A stretch of DNA of 64,000 bases from Burkholderiaceae bacterium (GTDB lineage Bacteria > Pseudomonadota > Gammaproteobacteria > Burkholderiales > Burkholderiaceae_A), in the NCBI GenBank assembly GCA_018401615.1, contig JAGYKN010000006.1, positions 1 to 64,000 of the forward strand, in the 5' to 3' direction. The notes under the pieces are model-generated. The model was not told the DNA's origin, ran no database searches, and saw nothing but the letters and a program-made list of their open reading frames with translations. Position numbers and translations under genes: made by a program. Of the stretch, positions 34,014 to 43,492 are shown one piece after another; the stretch's first letter is position 1; every line of letters starts with the position of its first letter.

Positions 34014-34910
34014 ATGCACCGCGCCGGAATGGTCGCGATCGTGGGGCGCCCGAATGTTGGAAAGTCGAGCCTGCTCAACGAATTGGTGGGCACCTCGCTT
34101 AGCATCACATCACGCAAGGCGCAGACCACCCGGCACCGAATCCTTGGCGTGCGAACCATGCCCGATCATCAGATCCTCTTCGTTGACACGCCTGGCATCC
34201 AGCACCTGCATCAGGCTGCGCTCAACCGCCATCTCAATAAGTCAGCCATTGGAGCCATGTCGGATGTCGATGCTGTCCTCTGGGTCATCGAGGCGCGCCG
34301 CCTGCTTCCAGAAGATGAGAGGGTCCTCAGTCTCCTGCCCCTGACATTGCCCGTTGTGGTGGCCATGAACAAGTCCGATCTCCTCAAGACCGAGCGAGAA
34401 AAGGCCCAGGCCTTTGCCATCGCCCAGGCGCTCTCAGAGGCCCGATCCTTCTCAGCCCTGGTGCCCGTCTCAGCGGTCAAGGGGTTTCAGGTCGATGTCC
34501 TGGCCAATACGATTGCAGGCCTGCTGGCCGAGCAGCCGCCACTCATGGAGGCCGATGCCATCACAGACCGTAGCATTCGTTTCCTCTGCGCCGAGCTGAT
34601 TCGAGAAAAGCTCTTTCGGCTCATGGGAGATGAGGTGCCCTACGAGGCCACGGTGATCATCGAGCGATTTTCAGAGGCCACGCCCGAGACCCGTCGGATC
34701 GAGATAGATGCCACCATTGTGGTGGCCCGCGCATCTCAAAAGCCCATGGTGATCGGAGAGGGTGGCGAGCGGATTCGTCGGATCGGCTCTGAGGCCCGAC
34801 AAGACATCATCAAGCTCGTGGAGCAGCCCGTGCACCTTCAGCTCTGGGTGAAGGTAAAGGAGAACTGGTCTGACGATGACCAGGCGGTTCGCAGCTTTGG
34901 CTATGAATGA
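34014..34910 (+). CDS. era: GTPase Era
   Basis: GRPNVGKSSLLNELVG, TPGIQ, C-terminal KH domain. Confidence 0.95.
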   Translation: MHRAGMVAIVGRPNVGKSSLLNELVGTSLSITSRKAQTTRHRILGVRTMPDHQILFVDTPGIQHLHQAALNRHLNKSAIGAMSDVDAVLWVIEARRLLPEDERVLSLLPLTLPVVVAMNKSDLLKTEREKAQAFAIAQALSEARSFSALVPVSAVKGFQVDVLANTIAGLLAEQPPLMEADAITDRSIRFLCAELIREKLFRLMGDEVPYEATVIIERFSEATPETRRIEIDATIVVARASQKPMVIGEGGERIRRIGSEARQDIIKLVEQPVHLQLWVKVKENWSDDDQAVRSFGYE

Positions 34911-35598
34911 GGCCTATGTCCTCCACAGCCTGGCCTGGCGAGAGACCAGCCTCATCGTGGAGGTACTCACCCGACATGAAGGGCGACTCGGCGTGGTGGC
35001 CCGGGGGGCCCGACGTCCCCGCTCGGTCCTGCGGGGTCTCCTGCAGCCTTTCCAGCCCATCCTTGTTCGCTATGGAACCAAGGGAGACCTTCGCAACCTC
35101 CTTGCAGCCGAATGGCAGGGGGGCATGCCGCTGCTCTGCGGCGAGCCATTGCTGGCTGGCTTTTACCTCAATGAGCTCCTCATGAGGCTCCTGCCCCGAC
35201 AGGACCCTCATCCCGCGCTCTTTGATTCGTATCGATTCGCCCTGATCGGTCTGGCTGCTCTGGATCGCCATCAGATGGCACTGGTTGAGCCAATTCTGCG
35301 TCAGTTCGAGTGCCGACTCCTGCGCGAGATGGGGGTCCTTCCCACCTTTGGTCCCCAGGCCGACCTTGGCCCAGATGGCGGCCTGTCTGGACAGATGGTG
35401 TCGGCGGCCTTGCTTGAGGCATTGGCCGACTTCGATGCCCCTCTCGAGGTCTTTGCCACAAGGCTGGCAGACTCTGGCCTGGCAGGGGAGGCCAAACGCC
35501 TGCTGAGGTCGCTGCTGCGGCATCATCTCGGAAGCGCCGAGTTGATGTCTCGCGAGACCATTCGGGATCTTCACCGTTTAAGAGAGAGTGCTCGATGA
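34903..35598 (+). CDS. recO: DNA repair protein RecO
   Basis: AYVLHSLAWRETSLIVEVLTRHEGRLGVVARGARRPRS; between era and pdxJ. Confidence 0.9.
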   Translation: MNEAYVLHSLAWRETSLIVEVLTRHEGRLGVVARGARRPRSVLRGLLQPFQPILVRYGTKGDLRNLLAAEWQGGMPLLCGEPLLAGFYLNELLMRLLPRQDPHPALFDSYRFALIGLAALDRHQMALVEPILRQFECRLLREMGVLPTFGPQADLGPDGGLSGQMVSAALLEALADFDAPLEVFATRLADSGLAGEAKRLLRSLLRHHLGSAELMSRETIRDLHRLRESAR

Positions 35599-36341
35599 TT
35601 GAATTGGGTGTGAACATTGACCATGTGGCCACACTGCGGCAGGCCAGAAAGAGTTACGACCCAGACCCGATCTGGGCTGCAGTCGAGGCCCACCTTGGCG
35701 GGGCTGACGGCATCACGGTGCACCTGCGCGAAGATCGGCGACACATTCAAGACACTGATGTTGAGCGGCTGCGCACCCACACCCAGATCAAACTCAACCT
35801 TGAGATGGCTGCCACGCCTGAGATGGTGGCGATTGCCTGCGCCCTGCGCCCAGAGATGGCCATGCTCGTGCCAGAGGGGCGCCAAGAGATCACCACAGAG
35901 GGGGGGCTTGATGTCGTGGCCCAGGCCTCGGCGCTCGCGCCCATGATTCGCCAGCTTCGTGATGCGGGGATCACCGTGAGCGCATTTGTCGATGCCGATC
36001 AGCAGCAGATTCGTGCGGCCCACAGCCTTGGGGTGGAAGTCTGTGAGGTCCACACCGGACCCTATGCAGATGTCTTTTATGCCCAAGGACGAGACCCCGA
36101 TCGGCCTCTGGTCCGCAAGGCCCTCGAGGAGCTTGGCCTGGCGGGCCAAGAGATTCAGCGACTGGGCATGCGCTTTAATGCAGGACACGCACTGAACTAC
36201 TTTAATGTCCAGCCGGTGGCTGCACTCGAGGGGGTTCGAGAGCTCCACATTGGGCACTCGATTGTCTCGCGGGCAGTCTTGGTCGGCATGCGCGAGGCGG
36301 TTCGAGAGATGAAGCGCCTGATGCGCGAGGCTGCCCGGTGA
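35595..36341 (+). CDS. pdxJ: pyridoxine 5'-phosphate synthase
   Basis: IELGVNIDHVATLRQAR...ADGITVHLREDRRHI. Confidence 0.95.
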   Translation: MIELGVNIDHVATLRQARKSYDPDPIWAAVEAHLGGADGITVHLREDRRHIQDTDVERLRTHTQIKLNLEMAATPEMVAIACALRPEMAMLVPEGRQEITTEGGLDVVAQASALAPMIRQLRDAGITVSAFVDADQQQIRAAHSLGVEVCEVHTGPYADVFYAQGRDPDRPLVRKALEELGLAGQEIQRLGMRFNAGHALNYFNVQPVAALEGVRELHIGHSIVSRAVLVGMREAVREMKRLMREAAR

Positions 36342-36739
36342 TTGTTGGGGTCGGCACCGATCTGGTCCTCATTGAACGCGTGCGGGCCATGCTGGATCGC
36401 TGGGGCATGCGGCTTGCAGAGCGCATCCTTGGGCCCACCGAGCGGGAGCGGTTTGCGGCCCAGCTCGGCAGCGGCGTGCGCCCGGCCGATCGGGCTGTGT
36501 CCTACCTTGCCAAACGTTTTGCGGGCAAGGAGGCGGTTGGGAAGGCGCTCGGTTGTGGCCTGGGCCGCCCAATGGGCCTGCAGCGCATTGAACTTTTGAA
36601 TGATCATCTTGGTGCACCGACGGTCGTGGCCCATGGCGAGCTTGCAGACCACCTTCGAGACATGGGGCTCATCGTGCATGTCTCGCTATCCGATGAGCGC
36701 AGCCTGGCACAGGCCTTTGCGGTGGTGGAGAGGCGATGA
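36338..36739 (+). CDS. acpS: holo-ACP synthase
   Basis: IVGVGTDLVLIERV, LAKRFAGKEAVGKALG. Confidence 0.95.
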   Translation: MIVGVGTDLVLIERVRAMLDRWGMRLAERILGPTERERFAAQLGSGVRPADRAVSYLAKRFAGKEAVGKALGCGLGRPMGLQRIELLNDHLGAPTVVAHGELADHLRDMGLIVHVSLSDERSLAQAFAVVERR

Positions 36740-37710
36740 ACCTTGGCCCACTGATCATCGATCTGGAAGGTGTCGCGCTTAGCGCCGAGGAGCGAGAGCG
36801 ACTTCTCCACCCCTGGGTCGGGGGGGTGATCTTATTTTCTCGAAATTTTGAGTCCATCGAGCAACTCGAGGCCCTCACCGCAAGCATTCATCGGCTGCGA
36901 CCGCTCCTGATCACCGTCGACCACGAGGGTGGCCGCATCCAGCGCTTTCGAGACGGCTTCACAGCACTGCCGTCTTTTCGCAGCCTCTCAGAGGGGCTTG
37001 GTGATCATCCTTCGCCCGAGGCCCTCTCGGCAGCCACGCAGCTGGCCTGCCGGGCAGGCACCACGCTGGCCACTGAGTTGCGAGCCTCGGGCATCGACTT
37101 TAGTTACACCCCAGTCCTGGACCTCGACCATGGGCGCAGCGCCGTGATTGGCGATCGCGCCTTTCATCGCAACCCACACCTTGTCTCCATGTTGGCCGCC
37201 GCCGTGATGCAGGGCCTGCGCCTGGCGGGGTTTCACAGTTGTGGAAAACACTTTCCGGGGCACGGATGGGCAACGGCAGATTCCCACCATGCATTGCCAG
37301 TCGATGACCGGCCGCTCGAGGTCATTCTTGCCGATGATGCGAGCCCCTACGCTGCCCTTGGCAGCGATCTGGCGCCCTTGTCGGCGGTCATGCCTGCCCA
37401 CATTCGCTACACCGCTGTGGATGACCAGCCCGCTGGCTTTTCCCGAACCTGGCTCAGAGAGATTCTTCGGGGCCGACTCAACTTCGATGGGGTGATCATC
37501 AGCGACGACCTCTCCATGGCCGGCGCAGCCATCTATGAGGACATCTCGGACCGGGCCCAGGCCGCCTTTGAGGCGGGCTGCGATGCGACCCTCATCTGCA
37601 ACCGCCCCGATCTCTCAGCACAGGCCCTCGATGAGTTGCCCCGTCGCATGCCGACATTCCTGTCGAGCGGGCATCGACGCAGCCTCTTGCGTCTGCTGCC
37701 GGATGGTTGA
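36736..37710 (+). CDS. nagZ: beta-N-acetylhexosaminidase
   Basis: VDHEGGRIQRFRDGFTALPS, GKHFPGHGWATADSHHALP. Confidence 0.95.
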   Translation: MNLGPLIIDLEGVALSAEERERLLHPWVGGVILFSRNFESIEQLEALTASIHRLRPLLITVDHEGGRIQRFRDGFTALPSFRSLSEGLGDHPSPEALSAATQLACRAGTTLATELRASGIDFSYTPVLDLDHGRSAVIGDRAFHRNPHLVSMLAAAVMQGLRLAGFHSCGKHFPGHGWATADSHHALPVDDRPLEVILADDASPYAALGSDLAPLSAVMPAHIRYTAVDDQPAGFSRTWLREILRGRLNFDGVIISDDLSMAGAAIYEDISDRAQAAFEAGCDATLICNRPDLSAQALDELPRRMPTFLSSGHRRSLLRLLPDG

Positions 37711-38351
37711 CCGTGCAGGCACTATCGGGTTGTCGTCAATGTGATCGGCTTGCCTCTTTCTTAGACCAGGTTCGCCAGGACCATCCGACTTATTTCTGCG
37801 CGCCTGTGCCGCCCTTTGGAGATGCCCGGGCCAAGCTCCTGGTCGTTGGATTGGCGCCCGGCCTGCATGGTGCCAACGCCACGGGCCGTCCATTTACGGG
37901 CGATGCATGCAGTGACCTCCTCTATGGAACCCTCCATGCCCACGGGTTCTCAAGCCAGCCGCAATCGCTTGGTGTCAACGACGGCCTGCAACTGCGAAAC
38001 TGCCGAATCACCAATGCAGTCAAGTGTCTTCCCCCTGCTAATAAGCCCACCGGAGCAGAGGTTGAGCGCTGCGGCATGCACCTTCGAGGAGAGATCCAAG
38101 GCCTCGCGCCATCGGTGATCCTCGCATTGGGAGCAGTCTCTCATCAGGCTGTCCTCAAGGCCCTCGAGATTCGAGTGGGGCGATTCCCATTTGGCCACGG
38201 GCGGCTCCACGACCTGCCCTCGCTCACGCTCGTGGACAGTTATCACCCGAGCCGCTACAACGTGAACACCGGCCGTCTCACCCCTGAGATGTTTCATGCC
38301 GTGGTCGGGGTGGCCAAGGGGGCGATAGGGCAGGGGGCGCTGGCCCGATGA
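37707..38351 (+). CDS. uracil-DNA glycosylase, family 5-like
   Basis: [50 protein letters not shown]. Confidence 0.8.
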   Translation: MTVQALSGCRQCDRLASFLDQVRQDHPTYFCAPVPPFGDARAKLLVVGLAPGLHGANATGRPFTGDACSDLLYGTLHAHGFSSQPQSLGVNDGLQLRNCRITNAVKCLPPANKPTGAEVERCGMHLRGEIQGLAPSVILALGAVSHQAVLKALEIRVGRFPFGHGRLHDLPSLTLVDSYHPSRYNVNTGRLTPEMFHAVVGVAKGAIGQGALAR

Positions 38352-40177
38352 CACCCGACGAGACATCGGCCTTTCTCAAGAGCCTGCCCGCCTCTCCCGG
38401 GGTCTACCGGTTCTGGAGCGTGGGCCAGGAACTCCTCTATGTGGGCAAGGCAAAGCACCTCAAGAAGCGGGTCTCCTCCTATTTTCAAAAGCAGGACCAC
38501 AGCCCCCGCATTGCCAAGATGGTCTCTCAGATCGAGCGGGTGGAGATCACAGTGGTGCGATCAGAGGCCGAGGCATTGCTGCTCGAGAGCAACCTGATCA
38601 AGACCCAGGCGCCGCGCTACAACATCCTCTTTCGCGACGACAAGTCCTATCCCTACCTGCGCATCAGTCGGCATGCCTATCCCCGAATCAGTTTTTACCG
38701 TGGGGCAACCGATCGACAGGCCGACTACTTCGGGCCATTTCCGAATGGATGGGCCGTCAAGGAGAGCCTCCAGATCCTTCAGAAGGTCTTCCAACTCAGA
38801 ACCTGTGCGGACTCAGTCTTCTCGAATCGCTCAAGGGCCTGTTTGCTCCATCAGATCCATCGCTGCAGCGCGCCCTGTGTGGGCGCGATCGCTGCTGAGG
38901 ATTACAAACGCGACACGGGCCGTGCCCTGGCCTTTCTCAAGGGGGGCCACGAGGCCGTTCTCGGTGGGTTGGAGGCCGACATGATGCAGGCCTCTGAGCG
39001 GCAGGCCTTTGAGGAGGCCGCATTCTTTCGAGATCAGATCAGCGCCCTGTCTCGGGTGCTCCAACAACACGCCATGGAGGCAGAAGACGGCCAAGACTGC
39101 GACATCCTTGCGGCCGCAACCGATGGCCATCGGCTTGTGGTGAACCTGGCCATGGTTCGGGGCGGCAGGCACCTGGGGGATCGCGCCCACTTCTCGGTCA
39201 ATCCGGGTGGGCTCGATCAGGATCAAGACGTGCTGCTCGATGAGGCGCTGGTCGCCTTTGTTGGCCAACACTACGGCGAGACAGTCGACGTCGACACCCT
39301 TGTGCTCAACCGAGAGGCCGCAGCCCATCACCTGCAAGAGTGGTGGGCTGAGGCTGCCAAGGCCCCCAAGATCCTCTTCGCCCCGCAGGGCAAGCGTCGG
39401 GACTGGCTTCGAATGGCAGAGGACAATGCCCGGCTTGCCCTGGCCCGCAGGGCCCAGGAGCAGGGCGGTGCAGAGGCAAAGACGCGATTGTTGGCCGAGA
39501 CGCTGGGCCTACTGGGGCATGAGGATCTCGGTCTGTTGCGCATCGAATGTTTTGATATCAGTCACACAGCCGGCGAGGCCACGCAGGCCTCCTGTGTGGT
39601 CTATCACCGCCACGCCATGCAGCCTGGTGAATACCGTCGATTCAACATCAAAGACATCACGCCGGGCGACGACTATGCCGCCATGCGGCAGGCCCTCATG
39701 CGCCGCTATGGCGATGCGCAGAGCCTGCCCGACCTGGTTCTCATCGATGGCGGCCGAGGCCAGCTGGGCATGGCCATCGAGGTCTTTGAGGAGTGTGGCC
39801 ACGACACCCATGTCCTGCTGGGGGTGGTCAAGGGCGAGGGCCGCAGAGTGGGTCTCGAGCGGCTCCTTTACGCAGACGGGCGGGAACTCTCGCTTGGCCG
39901 CGACCATGCGGCGCTCTTGCTGGTGGCCCAGATTCGAGATGAGGCCCATCGCTTTGCCATCACCGGCATGCGGGCAAAGCGGGCAAAGGCCCGTCAGGGC
40001 TCTCTGCTCGATGACATCGAGGGCATCGGACCCAAACGCAGGCAACGGCTGCTGGCCAGGTTTGGGGGTCTCCAAGGCCTACAGGCGGCCTCGGTCGATG
40101 ACCTTAAGACGGTGGAAGGCGTCTCTGAGACCCTTGCCCAAACGATCGTTCGTCACCTGCGGGGCGAGGTGGCGTGA
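38348..40177 (+). CDS. uvrC: excinuclease ABC subunit C
   Basis: [10 protein letters not shown]...[19 protein letters not shown]-terminal HhH region. Confidence 0.95.
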   Translation: MTPDETSAFLKSLPASPGVYRFWSVGQELLYVGKAKHLKKRVSSYFQKQDHSPRIAKMVSQIERVEITVVRSEAEALLLESNLIKTQAPRYNILFRDDKSYPYLRISRHAYPRISFYRGATDRQADYFGPFPNGWAVKESLQILQKVFQLRTCADSVFSNRSRACLLHQIHRCSAPCVGAIAAEDYKRDTGRALAFLKGGHEAVLGGLEADMMQASERQAFEEAAFFRDQISALSRVLQQHAMEAEDGQDCDILAAATDGHRLVVNLAMVRGGRHLGDRAHFSVNPGGLDQDQDVLLDEALVAFVGQHYGETVDVDTLVLNREAAAHHLQEWWAEAAKAPKILFAPQGKRRDWLRMAEDNARLALARRAQEQGGAEAKTRLLAETLGLLGHEDLGLLRIECFDISHTAGEATQASCVVYHRHAMQPGEYRRFNIKDITPGDDYAAMRQALMRRYGDAQSLPDLVLIDGGRGQLGMAIEVFEECGHDTHVLLGVVKGEGRRVGLERLLYADGRELSLGRDHAALLLVAQIRDEAHRFAITGMRAKRAKARQGSLLDDIEGIGPKRRQRLLARFGGLQGLQAASVDDLKTVEGVSETLAQTIVRHLRGEVA

Positions 40178-40193
40178 TGGGCCGGCTCTTTTT

Positions 40194-40403
40194 GCCGAGT
40201 GGGGGGTGGGTGTCTTTGGCATCGAGGCGGCCAGTCAGCACTACTTCGGGATCCCCGCCTCTGCCCTCGCGGCCGATCAGGCCGCCTGGCTTGCTGCCAT
40301 TCTGCCGGCCCCGCGTCGATATGATCGCAACCGAGAGTCAGCATGGATCCAGGAGAAATCATTGATCATTCTGGAGCGCATGCCAAAGGTGGCCATTCCA
40401 TGA
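40194..40403 (+). pseudogene. C-terminal remnant of monofunctional peptidoglycan glycosyltransferase (MtgA-like)
   Basis: Frame-3 peptide AEWGVGVFGIEAASQHYFGIPASALAADQAAWLAAILPAPRRYDRNRESAWIQEKSLIILERMPKVAIP matches the MtgA C-terminal pattern; no start or N-terminal domain. Confidence 0.75.
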
Positions 40404-41320
40404 GCTGGCAGGTCCGCCTCTCTCTCATTCTTCTTTTCGTGACCCCAGGCTTCTGGACCGTCAACTACCTGATTGCGCGCCTCTATGTGGGTGAGATCGA
40501 GCCCCACGCACTCGCGCTCCTGAGGTGGACAGTCGCCCTCTGTGTTTTGCTGCCGTTTTGCATCGGTGAGATCTCAAGGGCCTGGCCACTCTCGTCGCAG
40601 GAGCGGCGAGAGTTCCTGCTCATGGGCGCCTTTGGCATGTGGATCTGTGGTGCGTTTGTGTATGTCGCTGGGCAGACGACCTCATCGGTCAATATCGGCC
40701 TGCTCTATGCACTCTCGCCGGTCTTGATCAGCTACGCCTCAGCCAAGCTCCTCAAAGAGCCATTTGGCTGGGTCCAGTCGGTGGGCGTGGGCCTCGCACT
40801 CCTTGGGATGGTGTGGGTGGTGTTAAAGGGTGATCTCCTGCAGCTTGGGGCACTCGAGTTCACGCCGGGCGATGTGTGGATTCTGGTCTGCGTGGTCTCT
40901 TGGACCCTCTATTCACTGCGGCTCAAGAGCGTGCCGACCCGCTTTTCTGCAATTGCCAGGCTCAGCCTCATCACGGCGGGGGGCGTGATCGTGCTCATCC
41001 CCTTTACCTTGATTGAATTTGCCATCACACCGAACTGGGCCATCACCCCGTTGGGGCTCTGGTATGTGCTCCTGGTTGGCATCTTTCCAGGGGTGGGCGC
41101 CTATGTCTGTTACTCCTACATGCAGCTGCACCTCGGCGCAGCTCGCACATCGGTGGTGCTGTACTTCGGTCCGATCTATGCGGCACTGGCCGGCTGGGCC
41201 CTCCTGGGGGAGACCCCAATGCTCTTTCACCTGGTGGGAGGGCTGGCAATACTGGTGGGGGTCTACCTGGTCAATCGCCCGGTTCAGACCGCTTCCCCTC
41301 GGGCGGGCCAGGCCGACTAA
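40400..41320 (+). CDS. EamA/DMT family transporter
   Basis: Ten hydrophobic segments; YALSPVLISYASAKLLKEPFGWVQSVGVGLALLGM. Confidence 0.9.
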   Translation: MSWQVRLSLILLFVTPGFWTVNYLIARLYVGEIEPHALALLRWTVALCVLLPFCIGEISRAWPLSSQERREFLLMGAFGMWICGAFVYVAGQTTSSVNIGLLYALSPVLISYASAKLLKEPFGWVQSVGVGLALLGMVWVVLKGDLLQLGALEFTPGDVWILVCVVSWTLYSLRLKSVPTRFSAIARLSLITAGGVIVLIPFTLIEFAITPNWAITPLGLWYVLLVGIFPGVGAYVCYSYMQLHLGAARTSVVLYFGPIYAALAGWALLGETPMLFHLVGGLAILVGVYLVNRPVQTASPRAGQAD

Positions 41321-41327
41321 GACGGTG

Positions 41328-42122
41328 TCACTTCGCGATGGCGCCTGCGTAACAGAGGCCCCCTGTGATCTCCAGGGTCGTGGCGTTGATGGCCTCATTG
41401 ACCGCGCAATGTTCAATGAGAGAGGCAATCTCGGTGGGCTCAATGAGTCGGCCAAGGTGAACGTCTTTGAGGATTGAGGCCAGGGCATCTTGGTTCATGC
41501 CGGTGAGCATCGGGGTGGCAGTGTAGCCCGGGGCGATGCCCACGGCCCTGATGTTTCGAATGCCCCGCATGTGAAATTCCCCGACCATGATCTTGGGCAT
41601 GAGCGCACAGGCTGCCTTGCTCGACGAGTAGTTGAGTTGACCCACCTGGCCAACCTTGTTGACCGATGAGATCGTCACCAACAGGCCAGGCCAGCCCCCG
41701 TTTGCCATGGCCTCGGCGGCGTCGCGCAGTGTGAGGAAGGTGCCCGTCAGGTTGACATCGATGACCTGCTGCCACTTGTCGAGCCCGAGCTTCTTACCAA
41801 TCTTGCCGGTGGCCTTGTCCGGACTGAGCATCAGGCCATCACGGATGACCCCGGCGCAGGCAATGGCCATGTTGAGTTTTCCAAAGGCCTTGAGACCGGC
41901 CTCGATGAACCTGGCGGTATCGGCCTCGGAGGTGACATCTGCGCCAATGGCCAGCGCTTTGATGCCCATGGGACTGACAGACTCGGCGGTTTTCTGGGCG
42001 TCAGCCTCGACTCGGTCGACCAACACCAGGTGGACGCCCTTGCTGGCCAGGTGCCTTGCCACAGCCTGGCCGATGCCGTTTCCAGCGCCAGTGATAAGGG
42101 CAACGCTGCCGTTGAGAACCAT
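41328..42122 (-). CDS. SDR family oxidoreductase (3-hydroxybutyrate dehydrogenase-like)
   Basis: VALITGAGNGIGQAVARHLA, NYSSSKAAC. Confidence 0.8.
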   Translation of the reverse strand: MVLNGSVALITGAGNGIGQAVARHLASKGVHLVLVDRVEADAQKTAESVSPMGIKALAIGADVTSEADTARFIEAGLKAFGKLNMAIACAGVIRDGLMLSPDKATGKIGKKLGLDKWQQVIDVNLTGTFLTLRDAAEAMANGGWPGLLVTISSVNKVGQVGQLNYSSSKAACALMPKIMVGEFHMRGIRNIRAVGIAPGYTATPMLTGMNQDALASILKDVHLGRLIEPTEIASLIEHCAVNEAINATTLEITGGLCYAGAIAK

Positions 42123-42225
42123 GGGGTAGCCTTTCTGAACGATTGATAAACTAGTGGCAATTCTAGTCAAAATAATGATGCGCTGCAACATAACGGAGCA
42201 TCACAACCCAAGGAGTCACCTCAAC

Positions 42226-42819
42226 ATGAACATCGTCTTAGTCGGGTCCAAGCACTTTGGAACGGAAGTGCTCTCTAAACTGATTGACGCGCCATCGGTC
42301 ACCATCTGCGCCGTGGTGGTGAGCGACGTCGAAGACAGATTGGTGGCAATGGCTCAGCAACACGGGCTCTCGGTGCGGGTTCAGGACAATCCCAAGGCGG
42401 TCGGTGGGCATGAGGTGCCCGAGGGCATCGACCTCATCGTCACGGCGTATAGCCACGCCCTGATCACAAACGACGCGCTGGCCAAGGCCCGCCTTGGCGG
42501 CATTGGATACCATCCGAGCCTCCTGCCACGTCACCGCGGTCGTGCCGCAGTCGAGTGGACGGTCAAGGCTGGAGACGCCATTGCTGGCGGAACCATCTAT
42601 CAACTCAACGACAAGTGGGATGCTGGTGCAATCGTGGCGCAAGACTGGTGTTTTGTGCTGCCGGGAGAAGACGCTGGCAGCCTGTGGCGCCGCGCGCTGA
42701 GCCCCCTTGGGATCAGCCTGCTGTCTCAGACCGTCATCCACATCGCCCAAGAGGGCCGTGTGCAGGCCGTGGCGCAGCAAGAGGAATTTGCCACCAAGGC
42801 ACCTGTCATCAGCGCCTAG
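42226..42819 (+). CDS. stand-alone formyltransferase-fold protein
   Basis: MNIVLVGSKHFG...GGIGYHPSLLPRHRGRAAVEWTVKAGD. Confidence 0.75.
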   Translation: MNIVLVGSKHFGTEVLSKLIDAPSVTICAVVVSDVEDRLVAMAQQHGLSVRVQDNPKAVGGHEVPEGIDLIVTAYSHALITNDALAKARLGGIGYHPSLLPRHRGRAAVEWTVKAGDAIAGGTIYQLNDKWDAGAIVAQDWCFVLPGEDAGSLWRRALSPLGISLLSQTVIHIAQEGRVQAVAQQEEFATKAPVISA

Positions 42820-42899
42820 GCCCTCTGCGCCAAGGGCCTCCGTCCATCGCCGGCTTGGTTTTTGCTTCACAGAGGGTTGTCCCGTAAAGGAGGGCCCCC

Positions 42900-43376
42900 A
42901 TGCCAGTCTCACCTGTCGAGTTTCAGTCGAACCCGCCGCAGCAATACATTGCGAGTTCGGGCCGTGGGGACGATCGAGGCGTGCACCATCGGCTGCCCGA
43001 TGGCACCGCGGTCACGTATGCAGACATTCGCCGCGCGGTCGAGGAGGGCCGAGGCGAGGAGGACGTCTCCGCCTATTTCAACGGCCAGACCAATGCCCAA
43101 GCCCTTGGGGCCCACCGGCTGGTGTCCTTTGTTGAGGATCCTCCCCCGGTGCTCGGCGCGGTCTTTGCGCTGGCCAGTCGGTCATGGTTGTCGTTTGCCA
43201 CCACATTGACCACCACGCTGGCCAGGGCCCTTACCGACAAAGACCCCGAGCCCTCGCCCACAGCGATCGCAACATTGCCAAGGGCATCAGCAGACGAGGA
43301 GGGGAGCGCTCAGCTGCCACCCCCGGTTGCAGCGGCAGCCGAGGCCCTGCGTTTTCGGCAGGCCTCTGAGCAATAG
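42900..43376 (+). CDS. hypothetical protein
   Basis: 158 aa frame, no recognised family. Confidence 0.5.
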   Translation: MPVSPVEFQSNPPQQYIASSGRGDDRGVHHRLPDGTAVTYADIRRAVEEGRGEEDVSAYFNGQTNAQALGAHRLVSFVEDPPPVLGAVFALASRSWLSFATTLTTTLARALTDKDPEPSPTAIATLPRASADEEGSAQLPPPVAAAAEALRFRQASEQ

Positions 43377-43492
43377 CGAACCGACTCCCAGTTCTTCGCC
43401 CACGATTTTCGCCATGTCATGGTCAGCCCGCAGACCAAACAGGGCTTGCTTGGCAGTGAGGCCTTATTGCCTTTGAAGCCCTGACGCGTCAT
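43310..43492 (-). CDS. DUF2256 small zinc-ribbon-like protein
   Basis: KPCLVCGLTMTWRKSWAKNWESVRYCSEACRKRR. Confidence 0.85.
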   Translation of the reverse strand: MTRQGFKGNKASLPSKPCLVCGLTMTWRKSWAKNWESVRYCSEACRKRRASAAAATGGGS

